A stretch of DNA of 64,000 bases from contig NC_069136.1 of the NCBI RefSeq assembly GCF_026914265.1, positions 2,024,501 to 2,088,500 on the forward strand, given 5' to 3'. The position numbers and the translations under genes are program-made. This stretch comes from Mya arenaria (taxonomy: Eukaryota > Mollusca > Bivalvia > Myida > Myidae). The notes below the pieces were generated by a model. It was not told the origin of the DNA, did no database searches, and saw only the letters and a list, made by a program, of their open reading frames with translations. How positions within the stretch are numbered: position 1 is the first letter of the stretch; each line of letters starts with the position of its first letter. This document shows, one piece after another, positions 50,601 through 61,860 of the stretch.

Positions 50601-53600
50601 ATTTCAAATCCCGATTCTTTTTTCCACAGTTGTCGAAAATGACGGGTACTTAGCCATTGATTCTTCAACGGGGAACGTGTACGTGTTGACGGGAAACATA
50701 ATATCCGTAGTGAACAAGCATGGGAAAACACACAACCTTATTGACAAGTCAGCAGACAGCTCCATCAAAATGAAGTCTATTGCTCTTCTTTCGTCAAAAG
50801 GGTATGGTGTTCTTAGTGGGATGCTGTTGTTCTTACTATTGTTGTTGTTGTTGCTGCTGCTGCTGTTGTTGTTGTTGTTGTTGTTGTATGAAAAAAACGG
50901 CACGCATGTTGGACTTGAGTAATATCTTCATGTATGGATAATATTAATATTTGCGAAACATTGCCTAGTTATATCGACAGAAGAAAGCAAAAAGGTTGTA
51001 AATGGACTGTGTTTCTTTATTAAATGAAACTTTAAATACTAAACTAACGGACAAGAATTGTCTCTGGAAATTTTGCTTTATACCTGCATCATGTACTTCA
51101 AAGATTAAACGTCATTTAATCGAACTACCTTTTTTGTTCCGCGTGTATTTACCATGTGTCTAGGTCATTGTAACTTCAAGTAACACTTGTTTTACTTTAG
51201 AAAAATGGCGTGGATTGAGGAACACTATTCGTACAATGTAAAATCATGGGAGGTTTACAGAGCAAGCATGGACGGTACAAAACGTCGAGTAGTCATTCGT
51301 TCTACTGGAAAAATAACAGACATTGTCTTTGATACAGAGACAGGTATGCTCATCCTAAATGTCTGTGTGTCTCATACCACTGCTATCATTGAACATTAGA
51401 CTGTTATTGTTATACTTTAAATGTATTTTGTGTGTACGGAGGTTCTTCCAATCAAAATTGCTTGTACGTAACAAAATACCCTCCTCATGACATAGATATG
51501 TTTTATTTACTTTATTATTTTGACTCTTGATTGTATTAGTAATTTGTTTGAAGCATCATATTTTTCCTCAGTTCTTGATATAAAATTGAAACTTAAAAAA
51601 CGTTTGTTTTTGTTTGTATCATTTGTTAACAAAATAACAATTTTTGCCTTGGAGTTCATACGCCATAAACGGAAGAGACGAAAAGGAACACATCCTTATA
51701 TTAAAAATTTTCTCTGTTTAAATTAAGGTGAGTGGTTATACTGGTGTGAAAACACTGGGGATAAGGTTGGCAGGGCTCATCTGGAAGACGGTACACAAGA
51801 AACGGTTTACCAGGCAAGAGGTCTCCACCCTATCGCGTTGGATGTGGCGGGAGAGTTTGTGTATGTCGTACCACGAGCTGGAAGGTAAGTGGACACAACC
51901 AATCTAGTGTGCGTGAGAAATAATGCTGAAGGCAAATCTTTTAGTCACTCTTGAGGTGTAAAACGATAGTTTATATCTTAACTAAATTCATTTGCTAAAG
52001 GTTTACCATATAACTACCAGCTGTACCTACAATATATTGTAACGTGTGACGTCAAAGACGCAACAGATCTCTTCAGAGAAAAGCATCCTCGACACTGAAG
52101 CGTCCGCTGGTCATTATATACAGTAAATTCTCAACTCACACAGAGCCCGGGCTTTGCTAATTTGAATATTACCAACCAAGTAAGCATACGTACTATGAAC
52201 GCACTTTCGCCGCCTACAGCGGACCGTTACATTATATACCTCATAAATGATTAGAACTGAAAGAAATACTTATTTTTACAAAGCCAAATTTTCAAAACAG
52301 TTTTTCACATAATCGGGCTATGTTGCATTTACCCTTTTTTTACCCTAAACTATTTTTTTTTCAGAAAGATCTTCCGAATGACATCGGCCTACGATAGTGG
52401 TCAACAAGTTGTGTTCGAGAATCCTTTGCTTGGGTCTCTCAATAACTTCTTCGTTTCGCATTCGGGTAAAAAATTAATATCATTTTGAATTTGACTTTTA
52501 ACACTCGTTAAGCATATTTTAAAAGCTTCATTTGTTGAGTTAATTTAATCGAGCGTTCAACAGAAACAGTTTTAAAAACATTACAATATTAGTACTGGGT
52601 AATTCCTTTAAACAATTGTTTTGATAAATCTTCGATTTATTATGACAAGCAAATATCCAATGTCAACGTCTAAACAATTGTTTGTGGCAAATGAGTAATT
52701 TGAAATAAGTTAATTGAAATTTGACTTCAGTTTCAGACACAAATCAATTTTATAAGTATAATATCTTCTCGCTTTTAATAACTAACATACTATCTTCAGA
52801 TACAGTACCACCTCATTCCAGCTGCGCCGATTGCAATGGCGGTTGCAGCGATATATGTCTGCCTGACGGTCCGAATGGACGCACGTGCGCGTGTGACGAC
52901 AGCGATGAGCAAACGGATGACACAAATTGTAAAAGGAGTAAGTTGTTCAGAAGATTATAAACCAATGATGTATTAATTATTCTGTTAGTCTGAATATTTT
53001 AAGTCCAGTCACTTGATGAAAACCGTTTAAAAACACAATTTAAAACATTTTCCTACGTCATACAAGTTAATTAATAAATACAATTTAATTAATATATATG
53101 ACACAGAATAATGTTCAGGGTGCATGATCATATAATTAGACACATGCAAATACAGTTTAAAGGGGGTATATTTGGTATATCCGTTTAGTTGGTTGTTCTG
53201 TCGGTCGACTGTTTGGAAAGGTTTGTGCTTTTGTTCCATGTTTCTTGTTTGTGATTTTTTGTTTTTGTGTTCTATGTCTTTGGTATTTATCCTGTGCCAT
53301 TAAACGGGGTTTATGTTAAACTTTTGGCTACTGAGCTTGTAGTTTTTTATATAGATATTGTATTGCGAACCTCTCCCAAAAGTTTAGAGTTATTACCCTG
53401 ATACTTGGTACACGTTACAACCATGATGTATATCAGTGCCTGATGTTAATTCTATGACCTACGGCCATTTCGTCTGAGGGTCAGTTGCGAATGTGATTAT
53501 TTCACGTTATATTCGAGTTAGTAGAACGAACTGTCGCCACAGTTTAAGAGGTATCACTCTGATATTTGGTACGTGATAGTGCCTGGCATATTACTCGTGA

Positions 53601-56600
53601 CACACAGCTATATCGTCCTAGAGGTATGTGCGCTTGAATATGACTTTTATTCTTTTTGCTCTATGGGAGTTAGTAGAACGAACTGTCCCCTCAGTTTAAG
53701 AGGTATCACTCTGATATTTGGTACGTGATAGTGCCTGACATATTATTCGTGACACACGGCTATTTTTCCTAGAGTCATGTGCCCTTGAATATGTTTTTTA
53801 CTCTTTTGGCTTTATGGGAGTTTGTGGAGCGAACTACTCTGACAGTTTTGGAGATGTCACTCTGATACTTTTTTGCACGTTGTCACTATTATGGGTAATA
53901 GTGCATTACGTATCTTTCTTGACCCATCTCTTATCTCGTTTTCATTGACCCCGTACAATTCTTTTTATGTGCCCTTGAACATCAGTTTAAGGGGACTCGT
54001 TCATGTTTTGTAAAATGTACTTTTTTATGACGCTTATTTTATTTTAATATTTTCCTGAATCAATAAATACTGTCCCAAGGCGTCGTATGTGGCTTTTCAT
54101 CACTTCTGTGATGTGTTATTAGTTTTGATTTTCTTGAAATAATCCTTTCTTCTCCATATTTGCCATCCTTAAATAAAGACAAAACAAATCAGTTTTTCAT
54201 GTTTACTAAAAAGGTGAAACCAGATTGAATGTATCTCATGCTATTCTGCGAATGTACTTTAAATATCTTTAAGAACAGTAGTTTTAGAAAAACAAAATTA
54301 TTAATAGCACAAATTGCCAGCGTAAAGCAATTACTTATAACATTATTCATGTACCTTTCGTCACTATCATGATCTCAAAAGTAGTCTCAGCCTCGATATG
54401 TCTCTCCAAGCGGAGACATATTTTGTTTTAAAAGTGTTAACTGCTGTTGCTCATGTATACTGTCATCACTATTTCAGTGAACGCGTTGTTAACAACTATG
54501 TGCATCTATGTTTCGTGTAATTTATTGCTCACGTTGCATACTATAGTTATTTAGTACGTTTCTTCATTGTTCAGCCTCTCGCTGTCCTGTCATTGAGGAG
54601 GAGTCTATATCCGCTCTGGTGGATTGTTGCCCCCAACAACCAGACGCTCTATGCTTAGTCACGTGTGCAAACGGGTACATGCCTGCGTCTCCCTTCAAAC
54701 TCAAATGTCTGCCTACAGGATGGAACGCGTCATTAGGTGCTATATGTACAGGTAGGGAAATATTTCTTCTAAAATGAAAACAACCTATTCAAACGAAAAA
54801 GAATGATAATACAGAATGTTCATGAAAATTAAAGATAGGATTGTTGAATATAATGAGTAATTAGCAGATTATCATGACAAGTACAGTAGACAACGTACCA
54901 CAGTAAGGCATTATTGGTGAATAAATCATATATATCCTAGTTAGTTATCAGGAGAGTAATTAGCAGATTCTCATGCTGATAACATTAGACAACGTACAAC
55001 AATAATACATCGCGTTGCTGTTATTGTATCAATCAAAATTGCACTATGCATCCCTGCTTCTTCTTGCTTGAAGATATAAAACAAATTATCTCATTAGTAT
55101 TAATTAAATAGTTCATAGAATATATTTATATATTAATTATAATAAGTTATCATTTAAATGATGGTTCAATACCTTTACCTTTATTTGTTTTATGCGTTTC
55201 AACATCAGCTACACCTCCAACGGAGCTACCAATCATTGCCATGGCAGCGGGCGGTGGCGGAGCGGTGACAGTAATTGTCAGTATAATTGTCGTCGTGTGC
55301 ATCTGCCGCAGGAAAGGCAAAAGGTAGAGCCGGTCAGATATGCTTTAAATTTGTATCAGGGAACATATCGAGCGGTTAAAGCGAAATGATTCTTGCTGCG
55401 TCTTTATTCAATGTCACCTGAGACCATTTCATTTTGACGCCTGAATGTATACATATCTGCACATTGAGATGCATTGTTTTTTGGTTTGGTCTGAGTCAGA
55501 ACTCTCTTACATAGTGTACCATATCCGAGGTACCAATATGTCGTTTGTCGATGTCTGGTAGCCCCATATTATTTTTGTATCATATGAAAGGGCTTTTTGA
55601 AATGTAGTATATATATATTTATTATATGGGGTCATTAAAGTTTAAAGAAAGTACCAATAGCTCGATGACATGACAAGCTTATTTCAACCTTAAATGCTTA
55701 TTGACAGTTAGAAGATTGCGACAAATACTTACAACAACATCTTACTAGTTGACAGCATTATCAATACTGTTTTCAGAGAAGACTCTCTCTACGCGCCTAT
55801 TACCAGCCTTGGCACTGTCAGTAATGATGAGCTGATGGCTAGTGACCGTCATGGTTGCAGCACAGCGGCGGAAATTGTTGGTCCGACAAGCACGGCAAAA
55901 TCTCCCAGGTAAGCGAATGAAACATTCACATAACAATTGGTACAACACAGCCAGATATAGGCGTTTATGTGACCGCTTGCTGAAGCGCTTTTAGCGTCTC
56001 TTTGCCATCGTCTTCAACCAAAAGTTGTTTTGGACGTACCGTCAAGTTCATCGACTCATGAATAAAACATGTAAAGTATTTTGATGTTATTCTATGTCTG
56101 TTGTGTTAAATTTGTTTGGATAAATTGACGGTAATCGAGATTTTGGCGGCTTTCTTGGATTATTTGTGTCATTTTTTAGGAATGGATGTACCCGAATAAT
56201 CGCGTGTTAATTTGTATAAAAGTAAATTTATGCAAATGACATGAAAGCAAAATGTTAAGGGCCTCCATGAACCTTCAGGTTTTTTTCATTTTTCACTTGC
56301 CATATACTTCACTAAGAAATCTTAGTCATAAACGTTACGCTTCCTAAGGGTGCTCAATGACATCCGTGATGTTACGGGGAGTTCACGCCAAAAACAAACG
56401 GGGTAACGCCTCGAAATTTATCCTTTGAAATGGGGCTCTGGTGTATTCACAGTAACAGTGCTGTACATACAATTACTGTCAATTACCAATCTCAATCCAA
56501 CTGATGCTTTTGACATACTTTGAGTTTACGGTGTGCTTCAGAGGGATCTTAATCGCAGAGAGTATTTATGTGTATACACCTATTGCTCACTTAGACACAA

Positions 56601-57117
56601 TGCATCAATACTGAATATTGTTTTCAGACGACTCACCAAAGACGAGCAAGCAGATGGCGGTGAGTACAATAATCTTGGCGAGGCTGCAATGGCGGTTATG
56701 TCAGTTGAACTTCCGAAGAAACGTACTAAGGGAGAGAGTCGACTCACACACAGTTATCAGCCTTTTCTTCCATCCACGGACCTTACGTATATGAACGTTA
56801 CGCCCGAGGATGGCTTTACGAGGCCTGATTATCCTTATCCATCAAGTGGGTATCCTTATAATGGGCCGAATGATCGAGCAGACGATGATGACGATTATCT
56901 TACGCCATGCAATGGTTCGAGAGCTGGTGCTGAAAAATCAGATCGATTAAGGGATGAATATGTTACTGGCTGGCAGGAGGCTGGTGAAGATTCAATAAGA
57001 ATGTATCAAAATGAGACAGTGTTTTTTGATCGCAATAATGGCCTACACACGCGCGTGTCTTCAAGAGATGAAGCACCCCCTGCACATGCGCGTGGATTCC
57101 ATACCAGCAGAGAGTAG
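38612..57117 (+). CDS. Single-pass receptor with three YWTD/EGF modules (LRP-like)
   Basis: Twenty-two exons join in phase to 1,298 residues. Exons: 38612-38711 (ATG 38642), 40657-40754, 42161-42323, 42690-42879, 43586-43844, 44689-44977, 45461-45605, 46684-46808, 47060-47219, 48007-48147, 48473-48590, 49460-49616, 49789-50145, 50630-50801, 51201-51343, 51728-51884, 52365-52465, 52800-52937, 54575-54751, 55209-55323, 55777-55908 and 56628-57117. Order: signal peptide; propeller and EGF (to 356); propeller and EGF (to 674); propeller and EGF (to 992); Cys-rich module; membrane helix at about 1062-1086; 212-residue tail. The plan resembles LDL-receptor-related proteins and EGF precursor, but no LDL-A repeats were seen. 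LRP relatives bind ligands at the cell surface for uptake or signalling; the ligand here is unknown. An upstream 5'UTR exon is likely, since an AG acceptor precedes 38,612. Confidence 0.93.
38642..38711 (+). CDS. Receptor exon 1: signal peptide
   Basis: Reads [20 protein letters not shown] then GAS and ends in phase 1 at g|gtaaga. A hydrophobic core of about 12 residues after one lysine is a typical secretion signal. The next exon (40,657) completes a valine and continues [12 protein letters not shown]. Confidence 0.85.
40657..44976 (+). CDS. Receptor exons 2-6: first YWTD propeller and EGF1
   Basis: Blade motifs seen are [21 protein letters not shown] with KIERSDLTG (the classic LDL-receptor blade) and LFWTDED with [13 protein letters not shown]. 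The EGF-like module at 44,857-44,976 reads [18 protein letters not shown] then [12 protein letters not shown] and a final LC: six cysteines in LRP order. Exon ends fall in phases 0, 1, 2, 0 and 1. Confidence 0.9.
43090..43290 (+). mobile_element. tRNA-derived SINE
   Basis: Box A-like tagtctagtggttaagg (43,105-43,121) and box B-like ggttgagagttagatccc (43,142-43,159) are spaced as in a tRNA, followed by a non-tRNA body (actggtatacccggaaaaag, aactcgag) of a kind found in mollusc SINEs. It lies in a receptor intron (between exons 4 and 5). It is not a tRNA gene, because the acceptor stem does not close. Confidence 0.85.
45461..49895 (+). CDS. Receptor exons 7-13a: second propeller and EGF2
   Basis: The most canonical blade is [20 protein letters not shown] in exon 9, ending NLAVDPHKR. 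Other blades are weak ([33 protein letters not shown]). EGF2 at 49,789-49,895 reads [24 protein letters not shown] and KKC. Two phase-2 junctions in a row split AGG/AGA arginine codons, a pattern that recurs across this gene. Confidence 0.88.
46433..46698 (+). repeat. Tandem duplication carrying a copy of a 3' splice site
   Basis: Two copies (about 46,433-46,551 and 46,552-46,698) share ataacggctgacaatg, cattgtattgcaaat, aatgatttagatgcatac and tgtatt-(c/t)ag-at-t/c-ctctctt. The second contains the true acceptor and first bases of receptor exon 8 (ttcag|attttctcttgatatg). The first holds a ghost acceptor (tttag|atcctctcttggttta). Confidence 0.8.
47345..47560 (+). repeat. 69-bp tandem repeat, three copies, in receptor intron
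   Basis: Units start cgttcgaaggtagagg at 47,347 and then at 47,416 and 47,485, sharing attcgtgtgcggtcgatcaa and tgctgttccgtacgc. As 69 is a multiple of three, both strands stay open across the array; this is a length effect, not evidence of a gene. Confidence 0.92.
48164..48212 (+). repeat. (GTGC)n/(GT)n microsatellite
   Basis: Compound simple repeat 17 bp after the receptor exon 10 donor. Confidence 0.98.
49896..52937 (+). CDS. Receptor exons 13b-18: third propeller and EGF3
   Basis: Blades: [38 protein letters not shown] with [23 protein letters not shown] with [10 protein letters not shown], and [13 protein letters not shown]3 (52,826-52,930) reads [20 protein letters not shown] then [17 protein letters not shown]. 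Its end is rich in Asp/Glu, which can resemble the acidic end of an LDL-A repeat, but the cysteine order is EGF-like. Confidence 0.88.
50838..50887 (+). repeat. (TTG/CTG)n microsatellite
   Basis: Simple repeat of TTG with a central CTG block, 36 bp past the receptor exon 14 donor. Confidence 0.97.
53215..53350 (+). repeat. Dispersed repeat, copy a (partner 60,440-60,590)
   Basis: Shares ttccatgtttctt, tgtttttgtgttctatgtc, gtgccattaaacg-ggtttatg and ggctactg-gcttgtag with 60,440-60,590. The order and spacing are kept. No boundaries with inverted repeats seen. Confidence 0.8.
53363..54000 (+). repeat. 152-bp tandem repeat, about four copies, in receptor intron
   Basis: Units share gagttagtagaacgaactgt, cagtttaagaggtatcactc, tgatatttggtacgtgatag, gacacacggctat and gtgcccttgaatatg. 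Best copies start at 53,515 and 53,667; the unit at 53,818 and the one before 53,515 are diverged. Lies between exons 18 and 19. Confidence 0.9.
54575..54751 (+). CDS. Receptor exon 19: cysteine-rich, sushi-like module
   Basis: Reads [41 protein letters not shown] and AIC. A starting CP, a C-x-NGY and a final GW...C suggest a CCP/sushi fold, but the doubled cysteines (CC, CLVTC) make this uncertain. The phase 1-1 exon could be gained or lost without changing frame. Confidence 0.75.
55209..57117 (+). CDS. Receptor exons 20-22: membrane helix and tyrosine-rich tail
   Basis: Exon 20 holds [25 protein letters not shown] followed by the stop-transfer RRKGKR. The 212-residue tail has many tyrosines. 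S-L-Y-A-P-I (Y1097) and L-T-Y-M-N-V (Y1190) fit the ITIM pattern [SIVL]xYxx[ILV]; E-Y-N-N-L (Y1149) and Y-M-N-V fit pYxN (Grb2-type SH2) and Y-x-x-hydrophobic endocytic signals. There is no NPxY, the usual LRP uptake signal. A DDDDD run lies before YLTP. The stop is at 57,115. Confidence 0.9.
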
Positions 57118-59344
57118 ATGGTCAAGATGGTCTAATCGACCGTTTATTATGTCCTTTAGTAGTTAAACTTCTGCTTATTTCACCAGAATGGTTTCGCGCT
57201 CAATGAAACGTACGCATTCATAAACATGCTTTCTGAAACGTTGAATTTTATGAATATCTCCCGCTCCTCTCATGCCAATCAACAATATACTTATTTATAT
57301 ACCAGGAAGCTCTGAAATGCGGATGCTGCATTGTTGAAAATTTATTTGATCGTACTAACGTCAAAAAGGAAGTATCCGCAAACTTGTACGTTTGGTTCGA
57401 TATAAATCTACATTATGTCCGATCATCCGTCGAAAACATAATGGATTTTTTTTCGAAATACCATTCGTCACTGTTACGCGTACAACGCCAAGAGTCATCG
57501 TCAATAACGAACCGTCAGCTGCATACAAAAGAAGCGAACGACAGTCGTTTATTTTTAGACATATGAGTTCATCTAATCTGACCGGATTTCTCGAATGGTC
57601 TTAATTGTAACAATCTTAAGTAGCTTATTTTATTACGCCAAAATTCTTAATTAAATGGGTTTATCATGATAATTATAAAGATAATTTCCTAAAGTGGAAA
57701 ATCGTAAGAATGTAAATATAACAAAACTTTTACCAAAACAAAATAAGTGAACTTTAGCTGATATTGTTATAAGGGAATTAAGATGTTTCGAAAAATTGTT
57801 GAACTATCTTGATGAAAGGATTGGTTTTATATCTGACATATACAGCATTATTGAAAAGAACAACATTTTTGTCAATTATATTAATTCTTCAGTGCAGCAT
57901 TCTTTCTAATCATTGTAGCAAAACAAAGTGAGAACTTCAAAACACTTATATACTCTTGAACGCTCTGGAGTACCAAGAAACCTTTAATTCCATACATATT
58001 AATTTAGTTTCATATATTTCATGAACCTTCTGTAGACTTTACATATTTTACATTGTAGATCAGCTGTAAGAGAGTTATAAATATTGTTTACAAGACATAT
58101 ATAATATCTGCCCATGTTGTTGACTGTGTATTTATTATACATCTTTGCATTGTATATTTGCATTGTATATCATACTGTAAAATTGTTGATAATGATAGAA
58201 ATGATTGTGAAGAAGAATGTATTTTAATCTTGGAAAAGATGTGGTCCAAATATAGTTGTATAAATATAAATTACAATTATGACATTGTATTTTAATTCAA
58301 ACTTTGCATGTGTAAACTCGTCAATGGTGATTTACTTCCGCCAGATAAAGATTCCTTTAAACAGTATTCCTTCCTTTTCTTTACATTAAACAGATACATT
58401 ACTATATATAATTTTCATTGTATAATTTAACCAACAATTATGGTCTACTAGATTTACTTAAAACATATCGTCTTCCATTAACATGTTGTACCAATTCGTG
58501 ATTAATGTTACTTGTTCACCATTGCGACTTCAAATACATAAGATCTTATAGTTTTAGGTTTTCTATTGGACAAACTCTCGTTATTAGATGTGTAAATTCT
58601 TTACATGCGTACTAAATATAGTTGAGAGTATTACTGACATTTATACTTATAATATTAACACACTGGGTAAAGGTTTTTTTTTCACATGTGGTATAAGAAC
58701 TGTTTAACAACATGCGGATAACGTCATAACGTTATCATCACACGATAAGTCTACAGCCTAGTATGTTGCGTCTTTGACACGAGAGTCTGTGATGTTATTG
58801 CTATCTTCCCCTTGGAGGAATGGGAGATAATTGTGGACTATCGAGGGTTTTCTTTACAAGAATGACGTATATTTCGCGCCCATGTATCCTATTGCATAAA
58901 CCTCAGTCTTTTATTTTCGGAGCTATACCACATTAATTATCAGTTCGAGTTTAATACAACCAATACACCTTCGGGATCATGCCAATACAGCTAATCTCGG
59001 ACACATAGCTGGGCCAATATGAAATCAGCTAATTAATAGCATCATATTAGTTTGGTAGTGACTGTTGTACCTCTACCAGTACATAGGAGTTGAGCGGAAA
59101 AGGCCGATTTTCCATGACCGCATGATGCGTAACAAGCAAGCGTTTCCGTTTCTATTGCATAACCAGCCGTCCGTTTTGATGCTTTTCCATAACTGCATGT
59201 GCATTTTCATTTTCATTTAATGTTCCGTTGTTATAAACATACAAAACATGTACTTCTACAATTACATTATAACTACTAATATACGATCGGTTTTGGATCG
59301 ATCGGGTTAAATTGTACATACACATTTTCATAAAAAATAAAGAT
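57118..59344. other. 3' flank of receptor gene; no further gene seen
   Basis: AT-rich DNA that probably holds the receptor's 3'UTR. A clear single polyadenylation site could not be chosen. No repeats with defined ends were recognised. Confidence 0.5.
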
Positions 59345-59645
59345 TCAGCAAATCGTCTTCGACCGAGTCGTAACGAACGCAGGCGGAGCTCACAACGTGC
59401 ATCTGGGATCCTTCGTTGCACCTGTAACGGTTATATACGTGTTTTCCACAACGTTACTAAGCTACCCAGGTTATACGAAACACTTCCAATTTGCCAAGAA
59501 CAATGATTTCGCCAGTCGCATGTTTCTGCACACTTCGCAGATCAGAAACGCAGATCCTGGCGAAGAAATACATGACAGCAACTTTTATATCTTCGCTGAC
59601 TTTCTCATGTCGTAATTTAAAATCTGCCTAGCCATCGTTGGATTA
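59345..59645 (+). pseudogene. C1q-domain fragment, copy 3 (truncated)
   Basis: Matches exon 2 of the C1q genes from QIVFDRVVTNAGGAHNVHLG through VYVFSTTLLSYPG-like text to FADFLMS. There is no signal peptide or coiled-coil exon and no start of exon 2: homology begins mid-exon at 59,345. An internal stretch corresponding to GQYETVSQTVVLQLNKGDDV is missing, and the GFLIWETE ending is lost to an early stop at about 59,613. Downstream aataaaagc and the shared 3' flank show that it is a decayed duplicate of the whole unit rather than a retrocopy. Confidence 0.88.
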
Positions 59646-60439
59646 TGGCCGTGTTATCAGTTATCTGGAAAAATAAAAGCTTGTTTACACGATCTTCGTT
59701 TTACGTTGTCTTCCCTCTGCTGGTTAACACCTTTAAAGCAGTTTATGTACAACCTTCAACGAACATGTATCACAAGTTATCGAGGAAAGAAACAACACAA
59801 TAATTTATTTTCTACGATCAGGTAGATTTGTCCACGCTGGGTTGATTAAAATTACCGATTCTTTAAAATCCATTTTGAAACATCTTACGGCGCAGACTAC
59901 TAACACAAGCTACACTTTCCTCAACGGGACTTACAATACAATGGAATCTACATAGATAAGCTTAGTAACAAACCAGTTTACGATGACTCTGTTTAAAGTC
60001 ATGACTACGAACAAATGTTATACTGACAGCGAAAAGCTCATTCACACTGGAAGTGAGATTCTCTAGTATCACTTAAATCAATCGAACTATGAAAACAACA
60101 ATCTTGAACATGTAAATTGACAGATGATAAAGACATCACTGCCATACATAGCTAACACCGGTTTAAGGGATGTTTCTTCCAAGAATCATTAAGACACATA
60201 AAATCGTCCGGAAGGACAAAAAATTACATTGTGGCGACATTGTGCCGCTGCCACACACCATTTAACGCAAAATAAACCAAAAAAGATAAACAACTTTAAA
60301 GTCATTGACGATGGAAAAAGATAATGGCTTTTGTTCGATTGACTTATGCTCAAGAAAAGATTTTCCTTAGAGATATCTTGACAATAAAACAAATACTCGA
60401 ATAATATGATACCCGAAAAAATGATATTAAATGTTATGT

Positions 60440-60590
60440 ATGTGTTGTTTGTGGAGTTTTGTGTTGTTGCTCCATGTTTCTGGTTAGTGATTGTTTGTTT
60501 TTGTATTCTTTGTCATTGGCGTTAACCCGGTGCCATTTAACGTGGTTTATGTTTAAACTTGCGACTACTGGACTTGTTTTTGTAGTTGTT
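60440..60590 (+). repeat. Dispersed repeat, copy b (partner 53,215-53,350)
   Basis: Contains tgctccatgtttctgg, gttaacccggtgccattta and ggtttatgtttaaacttg in the same order as copy a. It interrupts the C1q unit 3 flank. Confidence 0.8.
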
Positions 60591-61400
60591 CATATACATA
60601 TTAAAAGCTGCGTAGCCAACACCTATTGCAATGAACACTAGTGTGGTAATTATTATTTTTTTTATTTTCTTGAAGCTTCTCCCACCATTCATATAGATGG
60701 AAGGAGATTTCTGTGTTCCTGACACAAAAAGTTGGTGTTCTATGTCCATCCCCACAATGATAATGACCGTTTTTCAACCGCAGTAAATGGGAATTTAAGG
60801 GCTTGGGAGTAATCAACTACTGGAATGCCAGGAAACATAGGGGTCAATCAAAGTTGACGTTGGACGAACAGAGCATATTAACTATTCATATATCATAAGA
60901 CAACAGCAGCGCTTAAAGGAGCTTCAGAATCATCCATGGTGGAGATGTGATTTGCGACCGACCAGAAGTTGTAACAGCCACTTGGGTAAGAAACAACGGT
61001 GCATAGCAGCACACGTGCGGAAATACCTGTGAGAGGCAAATAATGACTTACTTCTCTCTGGGGGATAATTACTAGCGTTGTTAATTTCTTGAATGATGCA
61101 CAAAAGAACACTTTTTAGTTCGTCTGCTCTTTCTTTCACAAGAAAGTTGACGGATTGCGTCATCGCCCGCGTTGGCGTTTGACTATAACTAAAATGCAAT
61201 TCAAAGTATGCTTATTTAATTAAGTACACTTTTCCCCAGTGTACTGAAGGCTGTTGGCGTTCGCTTATGATACATTTTTTCTGTATTACGTTTACGTACA
61301 GCTCTGTTTAGAACACAAAAGTATTTATTTTTTGTCTTTTTCGTGCAATGCAAATCAAGATTAAAAAAAGATAAGTTTATATAAAATGCAATGTTCTTTT

Positions 61401-61401
61401 A

Positions 61402-61459
<58 letters not shown>
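61401..61459 (+). repeat. (ATT)n microsatellite
   Basis: Uninterrupted ATT run of about 59 bp within C1q unit 3; absent at the matching places in units 1 and 2. Confidence 0.98.
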
Positions 61460-61461
<2 letters not shown>

Positions 61462-61860
61462 ACTTAATAGACCATGTTAATGTAGGTAACCCTGTACAGA
61501 CTAGAAAGTAAGCAGTGTGTACTAGTTTTATGTATGGAATACGTTGTGATGATGCTATAATGTTATGTGTAGCAAGTGATGGAAGTTTTAGACAGCCAGA
61601 TTGTATTAAGAACTTTAACATTTAACACAAGACATAGTCAATTCTTTGCTGAACTGCATTCCCCGTCTTTTTTAGATTTACTCGTATTATCATCCAAAAA
61701 TGAAATCATGAAATCATACTCACTGTTGTGTCAATTGGAACTACAACGGAAGACGCGTTGGGGGATTTTCAACGCATAACAAAATGTTATAGTCCAATGA
61801 TTGCCCGTATTGATATATGCACAACAAAATAGTATCCGTGAACTATCAGGGGATGACATA

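Larger units (their letters stand above)
59345..61860 (+). repeat. C1q duplication unit 3 (distant, degenerate)
   Basis: The 3' flank of the C1q genes continues here: caacgggacttacaatacaa, atagataagcttagtaacaa, accagtttacgatgactctg (compare 21,530-21,600), then 60,840-61,200 matching 22,210-22,560, and an end block at 61,530-61,860. A copy of a dispersed repeat (60,440-60,590) is nested inside. Confidence 0.78.
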
